A DNA stretch of 7,393 nt from Campylobacteraceae bacterium (lineage in GTDB: Bacteria > Campylobacterota > Campylobacteria > Campylobacterales > Sulfurospirillaceae). The stretch lies in the NCBI GenBank assembly GCA_027011025.1, contig JALVAU010000297.1, positions 1-7,393 of the forward strand. The letters run 5' to 3'. Made by a program: the position numbers and the translations under genes. Below, one piece after another: positions 1 through 5,984 of the stretch (positions are counted from its first letter, which is position 1; every line of letters begins with the position of its first letter). The notes beneath the pieces are model-generated. The model had not been told where the DNA came from, did not search any database, and was given only the letters and a program-made list of their open reading frames with translations.

Positions 1-291
1 GTCATGATAGTTTGTGATAATCACGAATTTTATTTTCTTATTTGTAGATTTTTCTATGAAAGCATTTAACTCTTTTGCAAAGTTATATGTTGCACTTGCA
101 TCTGTTAAAACCAAAAAATCTCCCATGTCTATATAACAGACATTAGAGACGAAACCTTTGTTTGATTTTAAGACAGGATTATAATCTCCTATAAAACAGC
201 TGATATCTTTGTTAATTTTAAGTGGTTTAAATTCAAAAAAATTTGCAAATAAAAAAATTGGTAAGATTAAAAATAGCGTAAGTTTCTTCAT
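1..291 (-). CDS. Secreted metallo-beta-lactamase-fold protein, SoxH-like (partial, N-terminal 97 residues)
   Basis: Only the first 97 codons lie in the window; the 3' part is beyond base 1. The protein starts MKKLTLFLILPIFLFA, a Sec leader with cleavage likely before NFFEF. The visible region fits the opening of a metallo-beta-lactamase fold: CFIGDYNPVLKSNKGFVSNV, then CYIDMGDFLVLTDA (first beta-sandwich strands and the conserved Asp-x-Ala turn), a helix with YNFAKELNAFIEK, then IKFVIITNYHD, where the metal-binding motif begins. Similar genes near sox operons are called soxH or periplasmic MBL hydrolases; their role is not settled. GGAG lies 5 nt before the ATG. It is 46 nt after soxB across a hairpin and is probably in the same operon. 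The first metal-motif position is Asn rather than His. Confidence 0.75.
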   Translation of the reverse strand, partial: MKKLTLFLILPIFLFANFFEFKPLKINKDISCFIGDYNPVLKSNKGFVSNVCYIDMGDFLVLTDASATYNFAKELNAFIEKSTNKKIKFVIITNYHD

Positions 292-305
292 TATAGCTCC
301 ATTGT

Positions 306-333
306 CTTTTGGCAGGGAAAACCCCGCCAAAAG
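306..333 (-). terminator. Stable intercistronic hairpin after soxB
   Basis: A 12-bp stem with a 4-nt loop (306-317 and 322-333, loop 318-321) starts 5 nt past the soxB stop. In minus-strand RNA all 12 pairs form, with one G-U pair at 314/325; on the plus strand that pair is an A-C mismatch, so the structure favours the sox transcript. There is no U-tract after the stem (ACAATGGAGC follows), so it is a poor intrinsic terminator. It is more likely a 3'-end stabilizer, processing site or partial attenuator between soxB and the soxH-like gene. Confidence 0.55.
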
Positions 334-337
334 TGAT

Positions 338-2116
338 TTAGTTTTTATAAAGTGAAAGTTCGATACCAGGGTTATTTTTAACACCTATGATATCCGGGGT
401 TTCAAGCTTTAAGTTTTTGATATGTTTGTGATCTCCTAGATACTTCTCTACGGTTTCCCAAACAGGCTCGCCTTTAGAAGCACTACCAACTGTTGACCAG
501 CCGGCTAGTTTGTAGATTCTATTTGCATCTATCTTCTCGCCGCTACTTAATTGTAAATTGGTGATTCTTTTACCTATATCTTTTCTAGGATCTATCGTAT
601 ATGAGAGACCACCTGTTCGCACCATGTCGCCACCTTGTTGTAAAAATGGATCTTTATTGAAAAGATTATCGGCAACATCTTCTAATATAGTATGTAAATC
701 AGCACCTTTTACATCTCTAGTGTAAGTCTCAGGATATGTCATAGAGGTGTGATTCATAAGATCATCAAAAGTGATAGCTTCGCCCGGAAGAACAGATGTT
801 CCCCATCTAAAGCCCGGACTCATAGATATATCTGCTCCCTTTACTTCACGAAGAGCATCACAGATAATCTGATCAAATGTACCGTTAAAATTTCCTCTTC
901 TATATAGAAGATTGTCAGTTGTAGCCAATGGTTTAGTAAGTTTATCTATAAAAGGAGCTCTTACTTTTTCTATATATTTTTTCATCTCAGGGTCTTCAGG
1001 TAAAAGATCAGAAAATACAGGCATTAGAGTAAATCTAAAGTCTCTTACTTTCTTGTCTTTTATATCAATATCAAGAACGCCGATAAACTTACCGTTTGAG
1101 CCTGAATTTATGACATGGGTAACGCCTTTAGAATTTTTAACAGGTACAGCTTCAGGAACGGCATCATGTGTGTGACCACCAAGTATAAAGTCTATACCAC
1201 TAACAACTTCTGCCATCTTTTTATCAACATCATACCCATTGTGAGATATAACCATAACAGCATCTGGCTTCTCTTTTGTTCGGATTTCATCGACTAACTC
1301 TTGCATCTCGTCTGGCTTGATACCAAATGACCAATCAGGTATAAATCTCTGAGGATTTGCAATGGTTGTATAAGGAAATGCCTGTCCGATGACAGCTACC
1401 ATATGGTCACCCATTTTCTTCATAACATACGGTTTAAAAGCTCTCCCGCTATCTTCATCATAAGCTTCTGCACCATTCATAAGTGCTTCATCTTTGACAA
1501 AAACATTTTGAGCTACAAAATCAGATTTTAGAGCTTTTATATTTTCTAAAATCTCTTTTTCTTTATATGTAAACTCCCAGTGACCGGTACAAACATCAAC
1601 ACCAAGCAAGTTTATAGCTTCTACCATGTCCTTACCTCTTGTATAAAGAGATGTTGCACTTCCTTGCCAAGTGTCACCACCGTCTAAAAAGAGGGTTTTG
1701 TCCTTGCCAAAATTCCCTCTAAGGTGATCAGTCAAAGTTTTGATATGTGCAAAACCGCCAACCCTATGAAATTTATGTGCATTTTGCACATAATTCATAC
1801 AGGTCATAGCAAAACCTGCTCTAGAGTTTTCAGATATGCCATAGTATTTCAAAAAGTGGCTTCCAACGATGTGTGGAGGCTTGCCATAGTTTGAATCAAA
1901 ACCTAGATTTACACTTGGTTCTCTGAAATGAATTGGCATAAGCTGTGCATGACAATCTGTCATATGTAAAAATCTTGCATTACCAAAATTTTGAATCTTA
2001 TAGTAATCATTCAAGTTTTTTACATCAAAAAGCTTTTGATGTGATTTTGCAAACAAAGATGATGCCCCTAAAACGGACATCATATATAAAAATTCTCTTC
2101 TATTTAGTGAACTCAT
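338..2116 (-). CDS. soxB: SoxB, dimanganese sulfate thiohydrolase
   Basis: This 592-residue member of the 5'-nucleotidase-type metallophosphoesterase family hydrolyses sulfate from the cysteine-bound sulfonate on SoxYZ. A Tat leader is visible (NRREFLYMMSVLGASSLFA, residues 5-23). Metal-site segments appear in order: HMTDCHAQL (51-59, Asp54/His56), FLDGGDTWQG (143-152, Asp148), TGHWEFTY (177-184), VISHNGYD (289-296, His292) and GGHTHDAVPE (313-322, His315/His317). The GHWEFT segment replaces the GNHE of ordinary nucleotidases and is characteristic of SoxB. The C-terminal half (from about 395) is the substrate-binding nucleotidase domain, including SPGFRWG and NHTSMTYPETYTRD. The start follows an AAGG site 7 nt away and lies 13 nt after soxK. 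A stable hairpin follows the stop within 5 nt. Confidence 0.96.
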   Translation of the reverse strand: MSSLNRREFLYMMSVLGASSLFAKSHQKLFDVKNLNDYYKIQNFGNARFLHMTDCHAQLMPIHFREPSVNLGFDSNYGKPPHIVGSHFLKYYGISENSRAGFAMTCMNYVQNAHKFHRVGGFAHIKTLTDHLRGNFGKDKTLFLDGGDTWQGSATSLYTRGKDMVEAINLLGVDVCTGHWEFTYKEKEILENIKALKSDFVAQNVFVKDEALMNGAEAYDEDSGRAFKPYVMKKMGDHMVAVIGQAFPYTTIANPQRFIPDWSFGIKPDEMQELVDEIRTKEKPDAVMVISHNGYDVDKKMAEVVSGIDFILGGHTHDAVPEAVPVKNSKGVTHVINSGSNGKFIGVLDIDIKDKKVRDFRFTLMPVFSDLLPEDPEMKKYIEKVRAPFIDKLTKPLATTDNLLYRRGNFNGTFDQIICDALREVKGADISMSPGFRWGTSVLPGEAITFDDLMNHTSMTYPETYTRDVKGADLHTILEDVADNLFNKDPFLQQGGDMVRTGGLSYTIDPRKDIGKRITNLQLSSGEKIDANRIYKLAGWSTVGSASKGEPVWETVEKYLGDHKHIKNLKLETPDIIGVKNNPGIELSLYKN

Positions 2117-2129
2117 CTATCTACCTTCT

Positions 2130-2438
2130 TCACTTAGGTACTTGGGCACGCCAAGTTTTTTCAAACTCTGCCGATTGATCTAGTGCAGTTTGAGCCTCAT
2201 AAGCAGCTTCATTTGCTAGAGCTATAGCTTTTTTAGGGTTACTTTTTGCTAGTTTTTTTGCCTTTTCTAACACTTTTTTAGTGTTTTTCCAAGCTACCAT
2301 TTGGCTATGTGCTTTGTTGTATTTTGCTTGTGCATTTGCTATAGCGCTATCGACACCATTTGAGGCATAAGGATTATTCATCGCGCAACCCGCTAAAAAT
2401 GCCACAGTTATAGTACTTATTAAGATTAATTTTTTCAT
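2130..2438 (-). CDS. soxK: SoxK-like lipoprotein, probable SoxXA-binding protein
   Basis: This is a 102-residue protein with a short hydrophobic leader and lipobox LAGC, giving lipidated Cys18; Ala at the next position suggests outer-membrane sorting. The mature part is a Lys/Ala-rich, strongly helical segment of about 75 residues: a Trp (W50) with the spacing W..T...LEKAKKLAKSNPKKAIALA, then EAQTALDQ. This W/T/L-then-Ala-repeat layout resembles the SoxK (SoxXA-binding) family, which joins monohaem SoxXA in a three-part complex. The position directly between soxA and soxB, with gaps of 9 and 13 nt, supports that role. Other small helical lipoproteins could look similar, so the function is an inference from pattern and context. 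A GGGAG ribosome site precedes the ATG. Confidence 0.68.
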   Translation of the reverse strand: MKKLILISTITVAFLAGCAMNNPYASNGVDSAIANAQAKYNKAHSQMVAWKNTKKVLEKAKKLAKSNPKKAIALANEAAYEAQTALDQSAEFEKTWRAQVPK

Positions 2439-2447
2439 ATCAACTCC

Positions 2448-3356
2448 CTACTTTCTTGTATCTGGGCCAAAAAGTTTCATACCATTTGACATATATGTTA
2501 AAAAGTATGCTAGCTCTTTAAGTGGCTTACTTTGCATCTTTGGTTTTTCACTACCTGTATCTTTTACACAACCTGCTAGTCTTCTTTGAAGTGTTCCAAG
2601 TCCACCCCATTTGATTCTATATACCGGCATTTGTGTAGTAGCTCCTAGTGCTGGGCTTAGTGCTTCTGCTCTTATTCTTTTTCCTGCACTTTTTACATGG
2701 CACTCATTACAGCTTATCGCAAGATAACCTCTTTGTTTGTAGAAAAGTTTTTTACCGGCTTCATATGCTTTTGCAGCATTTTCATTTGGTATTTTGATAT
2801 CTATCTTTTTACCTCTTGATTTTACAGCAAGATAGGCTACAACTTTTGCAAGATCACCTTTTCCGTATTTTAGAGGTTTTTCTCCATTTATGACTCTACA
2901 CTCATTTACTGCCATTCCAATCGTAACTATTTCGTCTCTATGCACATCATAATATGGATAGTTTTGCTTTATGGCAGGATTTGGAAAACAACTTGCATAT
3001 GTCTTTCCATTTGCAAATGGTTTATTGAACAACTCTTCTCCATCATCAACTGGAATTTCATATGGAGGAAAATCATTTATCTCCGCAAATTGCTCTTTGC
3101 TTGGCCTATACCAACTAAGAGGACCATCTTGAAAATCTTGAAATTTAAGAGGATATATATAATCCTTCTTTAACTCTTTTAGTGGCACATATGGAAAATA
3201 TTTATCTCTGTTTGCAACAGGATTTTCAAATTTCTTTAAGAAATAATCCACAAATGCTTTTCTATCTTTTTCTGCTTGAGCATTAAAGTTCGCAGCAAAG
3301 ACAATCGTAGTGCTTATCATCGATACAGCAACAATTTTTATCAGTTTTTTTAACAT
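2448..3356 (-). CDS. soxA: SoxA, single-haem c-type cytochrome of SoxXA
   Basis: This 302-residue periplasmic protein is the catalytic subunit of SoxXA, which links thiosulfate to the SoxY cysteine. A Sec leader spans about residues 1-21 (cleavage near VFAANF). The N-terminal domain lacks a CxxCH haem motif: where a dihaem SoxA would have one, there is ASCFPNP (Cys123), with a second cysteine at Cys153 (NECRV); the two probably form a disulfide. The C-terminal domain has CNECH at 216-220 and Cys263 in LAGCVKD, the likely haem-ligand cysteine that is persulfide-modified in characterized SoxA. The segment RIKWGGLGTLQRRLAGC (247-263) is typical of the family. AAGGAG precedes the ATG. The next gene starts 9 nt after the stop. 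Confidence 0.95.
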   Translation of the reverse strand: MLKKLIKIVAVSMISTTIVFAANFNAQAEKDRKAFVDYFLKKFENPVANRDKYFPYVPLKELKKDYIYPLKFQDFQDGPLSWYRPSKEQFAEINDFPPYEIPVDDGEELFNKPFANGKTYASCFPNPAIKQNYPYYDVHRDEIVTIGMAVNECRVINGEKPLKYGKGDLAKVVAYLAVKSRGKKIDIKIPNENAAKAYEAGKKLFYKQRGYLAISCNECHVKSAGKRIRAEALSPALGATTQMPVYRIKWGGLGTLQRRLAGCVKDTGSEKPKMQSKPLKELAYFLTYMSNGMKLFGPDTRK

Positions 3357-3442
3357 ATCATCTCCTTTTTTAAAAACTTAGAGTTTTCATTTTCTGACCT
3401 TACGCATTTTTTCTCAAAAAGTCTTACTTTTCGTAGCTTCAG

Positions 3443-3471
3443 GTGGTTGTAGGGACTTTTGCCCCTGCCAC
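3443..3471 (-). repeat. Intercistronic hairpin between soxZ and soxA
   Basis: The 150-nt gap between soxZ and soxA (3357-3506) contains a hairpin. The inner stem is 6 bp (3451-3456 with 3461-3466) closed by a 4-nt loop, and an outer 4-bp stem (3443-3446 with 3468-3471) is separated from it by a small internal loop. One inner pair (3455/3462) is G-U on the minus strand and A-C on the plus strand, so it folds better in the sox mRNA. A second small palindrome, ATGAG-TTTA-CTCAT (3476-3489), is adjacent, and TTACGCA (3400-3406) and TGCGTAA (3495-3501) bracket both as an inverted pair. No U-tract follows. Function is unknown: an mRNA processing or stability element, or a dispersed repeat, are both possible. 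Confidence 0.5.
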
Positions 3472-3506
3472 TTTTATGAGTTTACTCATCATGGTGCGTA
3501 AAATTA

Positions 3507-3803
3507 CTACTTTAATTTTATATCTTTCTTCTCGCTCTTTCCTGTATTGTCTTGCCACCATACTGTGATAGTATCGCCTTTTTTTGCACCTTTAAATGCA
3601 AATTTGATATATGGATTTTTTGATACTGCTGATGTTGGATACATATCATATACAACTCTTCCGCCATGTTTTACTGTTAGGTGGTTTATGTATTTTGCTT
3701 CACCTTTTCCGCCACCTATCTTACCTGATGCCATTGGATGCTTTACAAGTAATTTTACTGTTGCTATATCATGTTTAACTTTTGCTATTGCTTTTATTCC
3801 CAT
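3507..3803 (-). CDS. soxZ: SoxZ, partner subunit of the SoxYZ sulfur carrier
   Basis: The 98-residue protein begins MGIKAIAKVKHDIATVKLLV, the usual opening of SoxZ. It has the family pattern VKHPMASG (residues 20-27) and ends in a beta segment with TVWWQDNTG (about 78-86). It contains no cysteine and no signal peptide, as expected for the non-catalytic half of SoxYZ, which is co-exported with the Tat substrate SoxY. The open frame extends 23 codons further upstream to 3872, but that extension is encoded by an inverted repeat and gives low-quality sequence. The ATG at 3803 has AGGAG 8 nt away and gives the family's normal length, so it is taken as the start. The stop is TAG. Confidence 0.95.
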   Translation of the reverse strand: MGIKAIAKVKHDIATVKLLVKHPMASGKIGGGKGEAKYINHLTVKHGGRVVYDMYPTSAVSKNPYIKFAFKGAKKGDTITVWWQDNTGKSEKKDIKLK

Positions 3804-3811
3804 TTTCTTTT

Positions 3812-3816
3812 CTCCT
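3812..3816 (-). promoter_or_regulatory. Ribosome binding site deciding the soxZ start
   Basis: AGGAG on the minus strand lies 8 nt before the ATG at 3803. It supports that start over the upstream in-frame ATG at 3872, which lies in repeat DNA. Confidence 0.8.
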
Positions 3817-3830
3817 AAATTTGTTTCATT

Positions 3831-3911
3831 AATTGTCATCTTTTTTAAGAGCAAAGCTCTTAAAAAATTCACGCTCTACTAAAGCTTAGCCTGTCGGCTA
3901 GAAGCTTGTTT
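3831..3911 (-). repeat. 81-bp tandem unit, copy A (soxZ-proximal)
   Basis: This is the first of two adjacent 81-bp units filling most of the soxY-soxZ gap. It shares an identical 21-bp core (3866-3886) and a near-identical TGTCATCTT end with copy B. It contains a perfect 12-bp hairpin with a 3-nt loop (3841-3852 with 3856-3867) and a second hairpin with 5-bp inner stem (3887-3891 with 3896-3900, loop TGTC) extended by AAGCT/AGCTT across a 2-nt bulge. The strong hairpin has no U-tract after it on the minus strand, so it is not an obvious terminator. Confidence 0.7.
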
Positions 3912-3992
3912 AACTGTCATCTTGCCAAGGAAGTGAATTCCTTGTCAATTCACGCTCTACTAAAGCTAAGGCTTGTGCCTAGAACTTATTTT
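3912..3992 (-). repeat. 81-bp tandem unit, copy B (soxY-proximal)
   Basis: This unit is offset exactly 81 bp from copy A and, by hand count, about two thirds identical to it. The shared 21-bp core is at 3947-3967. Its first hairpin (3922-3948, 7-bp central stem CAAGGAA/TTCCTTG plus three outer pairs across one mismatch) has the same 27-nt span as in copy A but a different stem sequence. Its second hairpin (3969-3972 with 3977-3980, loop TTGT) matches the copy A position, and the pair 3971/3978 is G-C where copy A has C-G (3890/3897), a compensatory change. Confidence 0.7.
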
Positions 3993-4013
3993 ATGCTTTT
4001 TATTTTGTTGGTA

Positions 4014-4469
4014 TCAACCGCCACATCCGCCTACTGTTACTTTTACTTGTTTTGTTGCAACATGAAGCTTACCGTTTGCATCTTCTACTACTAATCTTAC
4101 ATTTCCGGTTTTTCTCATTTTAATTCTTGTTGAAAATTTCGGGATAGTTCCTTCACTTAATTCCCAAGTAACTGCTAGTGGGTGTGGATTGCCATCTATG
4201 ATTAGCGTCATAGATTTTGCATTATCAAGACTTGTAGAAACTGTTACAGGAACTGCACCACCATTTTCTGCGATATCCGGAAGTTTTAATTTTGCTTTAT
4301 CATCCTTTATAACACTTGTAGTACCATAAGCATCTTTTAGTGCAGCATCACCTGAGGTTGCCATAAAAGCTTTTGGGTGCTGCGAAAATATACTTGCGCT
4401 TCCTACTGTCTGAAGTGCAGTTACTGCCATTGTTGCGAAACCTAATCCTAAAAAATTTCTTCTTTTCAT
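4014..4469 (-). CDS. soxY: SoxY, sulfur-carrier subunit of SoxYZ
   Basis: This 151-residue protein carries all pathway intermediates covalently on one cysteine. The decisive feature is the extreme C-terminus, VTVGGCGG, in which Cys149 is the substrate-carrying residue on a flexible Gly arm. It is the only cysteine in the protein. The N-terminus MKRRNFLGLGFA is a twin-arginine leader, with cleavage likely after the hydrophobic stretch near residues 24-35. The middle (about 60-145) is the Ig-like beta domain that binds SoxZ. A GAGG ribosome site precedes the ATG. SoxZ has no obvious export signal of its own and is presumably carried out with SoxY. Unusually, the gene is followed by a 210-nt structured gap before soxZ. 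Confidence 0.96.
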   Translation of the reverse strand: MKRRNFLGLGFATMAVTALQTVGSASIFSQHPKAFMATSGDAALKDAYGTTSVIKDDKAKLKLPDIAENGGAVPVTVSTSLDNAKSMTLIIDGNPHPLAVTWELSEGTIPKFSTRIKMRKTGNVRLVVEDANGKLHVATKQVKVTVGGCGG

Positions 4470-4484
4470 AATTTATCTTCCTCT

Positions 4485-4853
4485 TTATTTTGATTTTGTT
4501 GTTGCTTGTAGATATGCTACAAGTGCATCTATTTGATGTTTTGTTATCTTGTGACTTCTTCCCATTGGTGGCATTAGGCTATTTGGAACTGTTTTGTTTG
4601 GATCCCAAATCTTTTCAAACAAATATGCCTTTGGATAGGCATCAAGATTTGCCAATTTTGGACCAATATCACCAGTTTGTGGTATGCTTGGATCACCTTG
4701 AACTGCATGACAAGCCAAACAGTTGCCTTGTTTTTTTGTTACAAAAACTTTTCGTCCCTCTTTAACCAAGGCTTCATTGCTAGCAGCATTAACTACTGTG
4801 GTGCTTATTGCACTTATGATAGCTATTGCTAATAATTTTTTTACACTTATCAT
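4485..4853 (-). CDS. soxX: SoxX, monohaem cytochrome c subunit of SoxXA
   Basis: This small 122-residue periplasmic cytochrome c is the electron-accepting partner of SoxA. It has a Sec leader ending near VNAAS (residues 21-25), the haem motif CLACH at 45-49, and DIGPKLANL (62-70), typical of SoxX. The segment NSLMPPMG (91-98) supplies the likely axial Met94; the second Met97 sits where related proteins often have Phe. A C-terminal helix (about 105-118) closes the fold. Start ATG is preceded by AAGGAG at good spacing. It lies 18 nt after soxD and 15 nt before soxY, so it is co-transcribed. Another monohaem c cytochrome is possible in principle, but the GPKL and LMPP segments and the Sox context favour SoxX. 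Confidence 0.92.
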   Translation of the reverse strand: MISVKKLLAIAIISAISTTVVNAASNEALVKEGRKVFVTKKQGNCLACHAVQGDPSIPQTGDIGPKLANLDAYPKAYLFEKIWDPNKTVPNSLMPPMGRSHKITKHQIDALVAYLQATTKSK

Positions 4854-4871
4854 CTTTTCTCCTTTGTAAGA

Positions 4872-5984
4872 TTATTTGCTTTTCTCAAGCATATATTTGA
4901 CTGTACTCTTGACATCTTCATCTTTCAATGACATATCTCCACCTTTTGGAGGCATCGCGTTGAAGCCTTTTAAAGCATGCCCAAATATAACTTTAAGATC
5001 TTGCTTTCTGATATGCTCCCAATCAGCTTTTTCTCCAAATTTTGGAGCTCCAGCTATCCCTGAATCGTGGCAACCTGCACATCTGTTTTCATATATAGTT
5101 TTGCCTATATCACTTTTTGATTCTTTCTTGTTGTCATCAAACGAGTATCTTTCATCTCCAAAAGGAGGTTTTACTACAGTTGCATCTGTCTTTATGTGCA
5201 TAACAACCATTTTTGATTTGTCAATACAATTTTTCATGCATCTTGTATTGTGGGTGTCCGGTTTTCTTAGATTGTTATACTCAAAACCTTTTTCATTCGG
5301 TAGGTGTACTGCTTTTATAAATTTTCTATCTATAACTGTATCATCTTCTATGTCAGCTCCATTTACCTGAATCTCATTTAACTGAAGCAGATAACCAAGT
5401 ATCCCATAAACTTCACTATTGCTAAGTGATTTTGGGGCAGATAGTGGCATAGCAGTTTGGATATACCAAAAAAACGGTGCTATATAAGGAGCATAACTTC
5501 CTATTGTTTTAAGAGGTCCTGGGTCTCCTCCAGTTTTTGGGTGAAGTTTCAGAGTGCCGATTCCACCAGCTAAAACTGGAAATCTATCAACTCCTTCTCC
5601 AAAGTCACCATGACAAGTGGCACATTTTGCTGCAAATACTTGAGCACCTTTTTCTACATTCATAGCTCCATCAGGCAAACCTTTGCCATCAGGTCTTGTA
5701 TCTGTATCCCATGCTTTCACTATCTCTTTAGAGGCTTTTACGCCAAAATTATGATTTTTTCCACTTATTTGTGATTTGTAGACCTCTTTTACAGTGATAA
5801 CACTCTTTCTGATTATCGCACCATCAACATTTGTTTCAAGTCCCTGCTTATTTTTTGCAGTGCTTGGATATGGATACATATCTGGATTTGCCGGTGTGTA
5901 ACTAAGTTTTGCTGCGCTTAAGCTTGTGGCAATTAAAGCAGTGCCTATAAGCAATGTAAGATTACGCGTAGATATGTACATCAT
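4872..5984 (-). CDS. soxD: SoxD, dihaem cytochrome c subunit of SoxCD
   Basis: This 370-residue periplasmic cytochrome takes electrons from SoxC during sulfane-sulfur oxidation. A Sec leader covers roughly residues 8-24 (TLLIGTALIATSLSA). Two class-I-type c-haem sites are visible: CATCH at 121-125, with candidate axial Met179 in the segment TAMPL, and CAGCH at 302-306, with candidate axial Met344 in FNAMPPKGG. The linker between the two haem domains carries a second close Cys pair, Cys249 and Cys253 (RCMKNC), which is not a haem motif. The gene overlaps soxC by 23 nt, suggesting translational coupling. Two ATGs are adjacent (5984 and 5981). GGAGG lies 3 nt before the first and 6 nt before the second, so the true start may be one codon downstream. 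Order after SoxC, two haem motifs and length all fit SoxD. Confidence 0.93.
   Translation of the reverse strand: MMYISTRNLTLLIGTALIATSLSAAKLSYTPANPDMYPYPSTAKNKQGLETNVDGAIIRKSVITVKEVYKSQISGKNHNFGVKASKEIVKAWDTDTRPDGKGLPDGAMNVEKGAQVFAAKCATCHGDFGEGVDRFPVLAGGIGTLKLHPKTGGDPGPLKTIGSYAPYIAPFFWYIQTAMPLSAPKSLSNSEVYGILGYLLQLNEIQVNGADIEDDTVIDRKFIKAVHLPNEKGFEYNNLRKPDTHNTRCMKNCIDKSKMVVMHIKTDATVVKPPFGDERYSFDDNKKESKSDIGKTIYENRCAGCHDSGIAGAPKFGEKADWEHIRKQDLKVIFGHALKGFNAMPPKGGDMSLKDEDVKSTVKYMLEKSK

Noticed and set aside
3439..3492. A 17-codon minus-strand ORF in the soxZ-soxA gap starting ATGATGAGT
   Set aside because: It has no ribosome site and overlaps the hairpin arms, so it is best explained by the structured element.
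3841..3867. The 12-bp hairpin in the soxY-soxZ gap as an intrinsic terminator
   Set aside because: The stem ends in A residues on both strands and no U-tract follows, and it would cut soxZ off from its operon.
3804..3872. A 23-residue N-terminal extension of SoxZ
   Set aside because: It is encoded by the inverted repeat, lacks a family match, and the internal ATG at 3803 has a proper AGGAG site.
3908..3914. GTTTAAC/GTTAAAC as an integron attC core site
   Set aside because: Only one core-like heptamer is present, with no paired opposite core and no integrase or cassette array, so the match is chance.
3831..3992. The tandem units as a CRISPR array
   Set aside because: There are only two units, the 21-bp core is not a palindromic repeat with spacers, and the variable parts are themselves hairpins.
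4876..5370. A 164-codon plus-strand ORF antisense to soxD
   Set aside because: It is a shadow of the conserved SoxD frame, with no ribosome site or recognizable domain.
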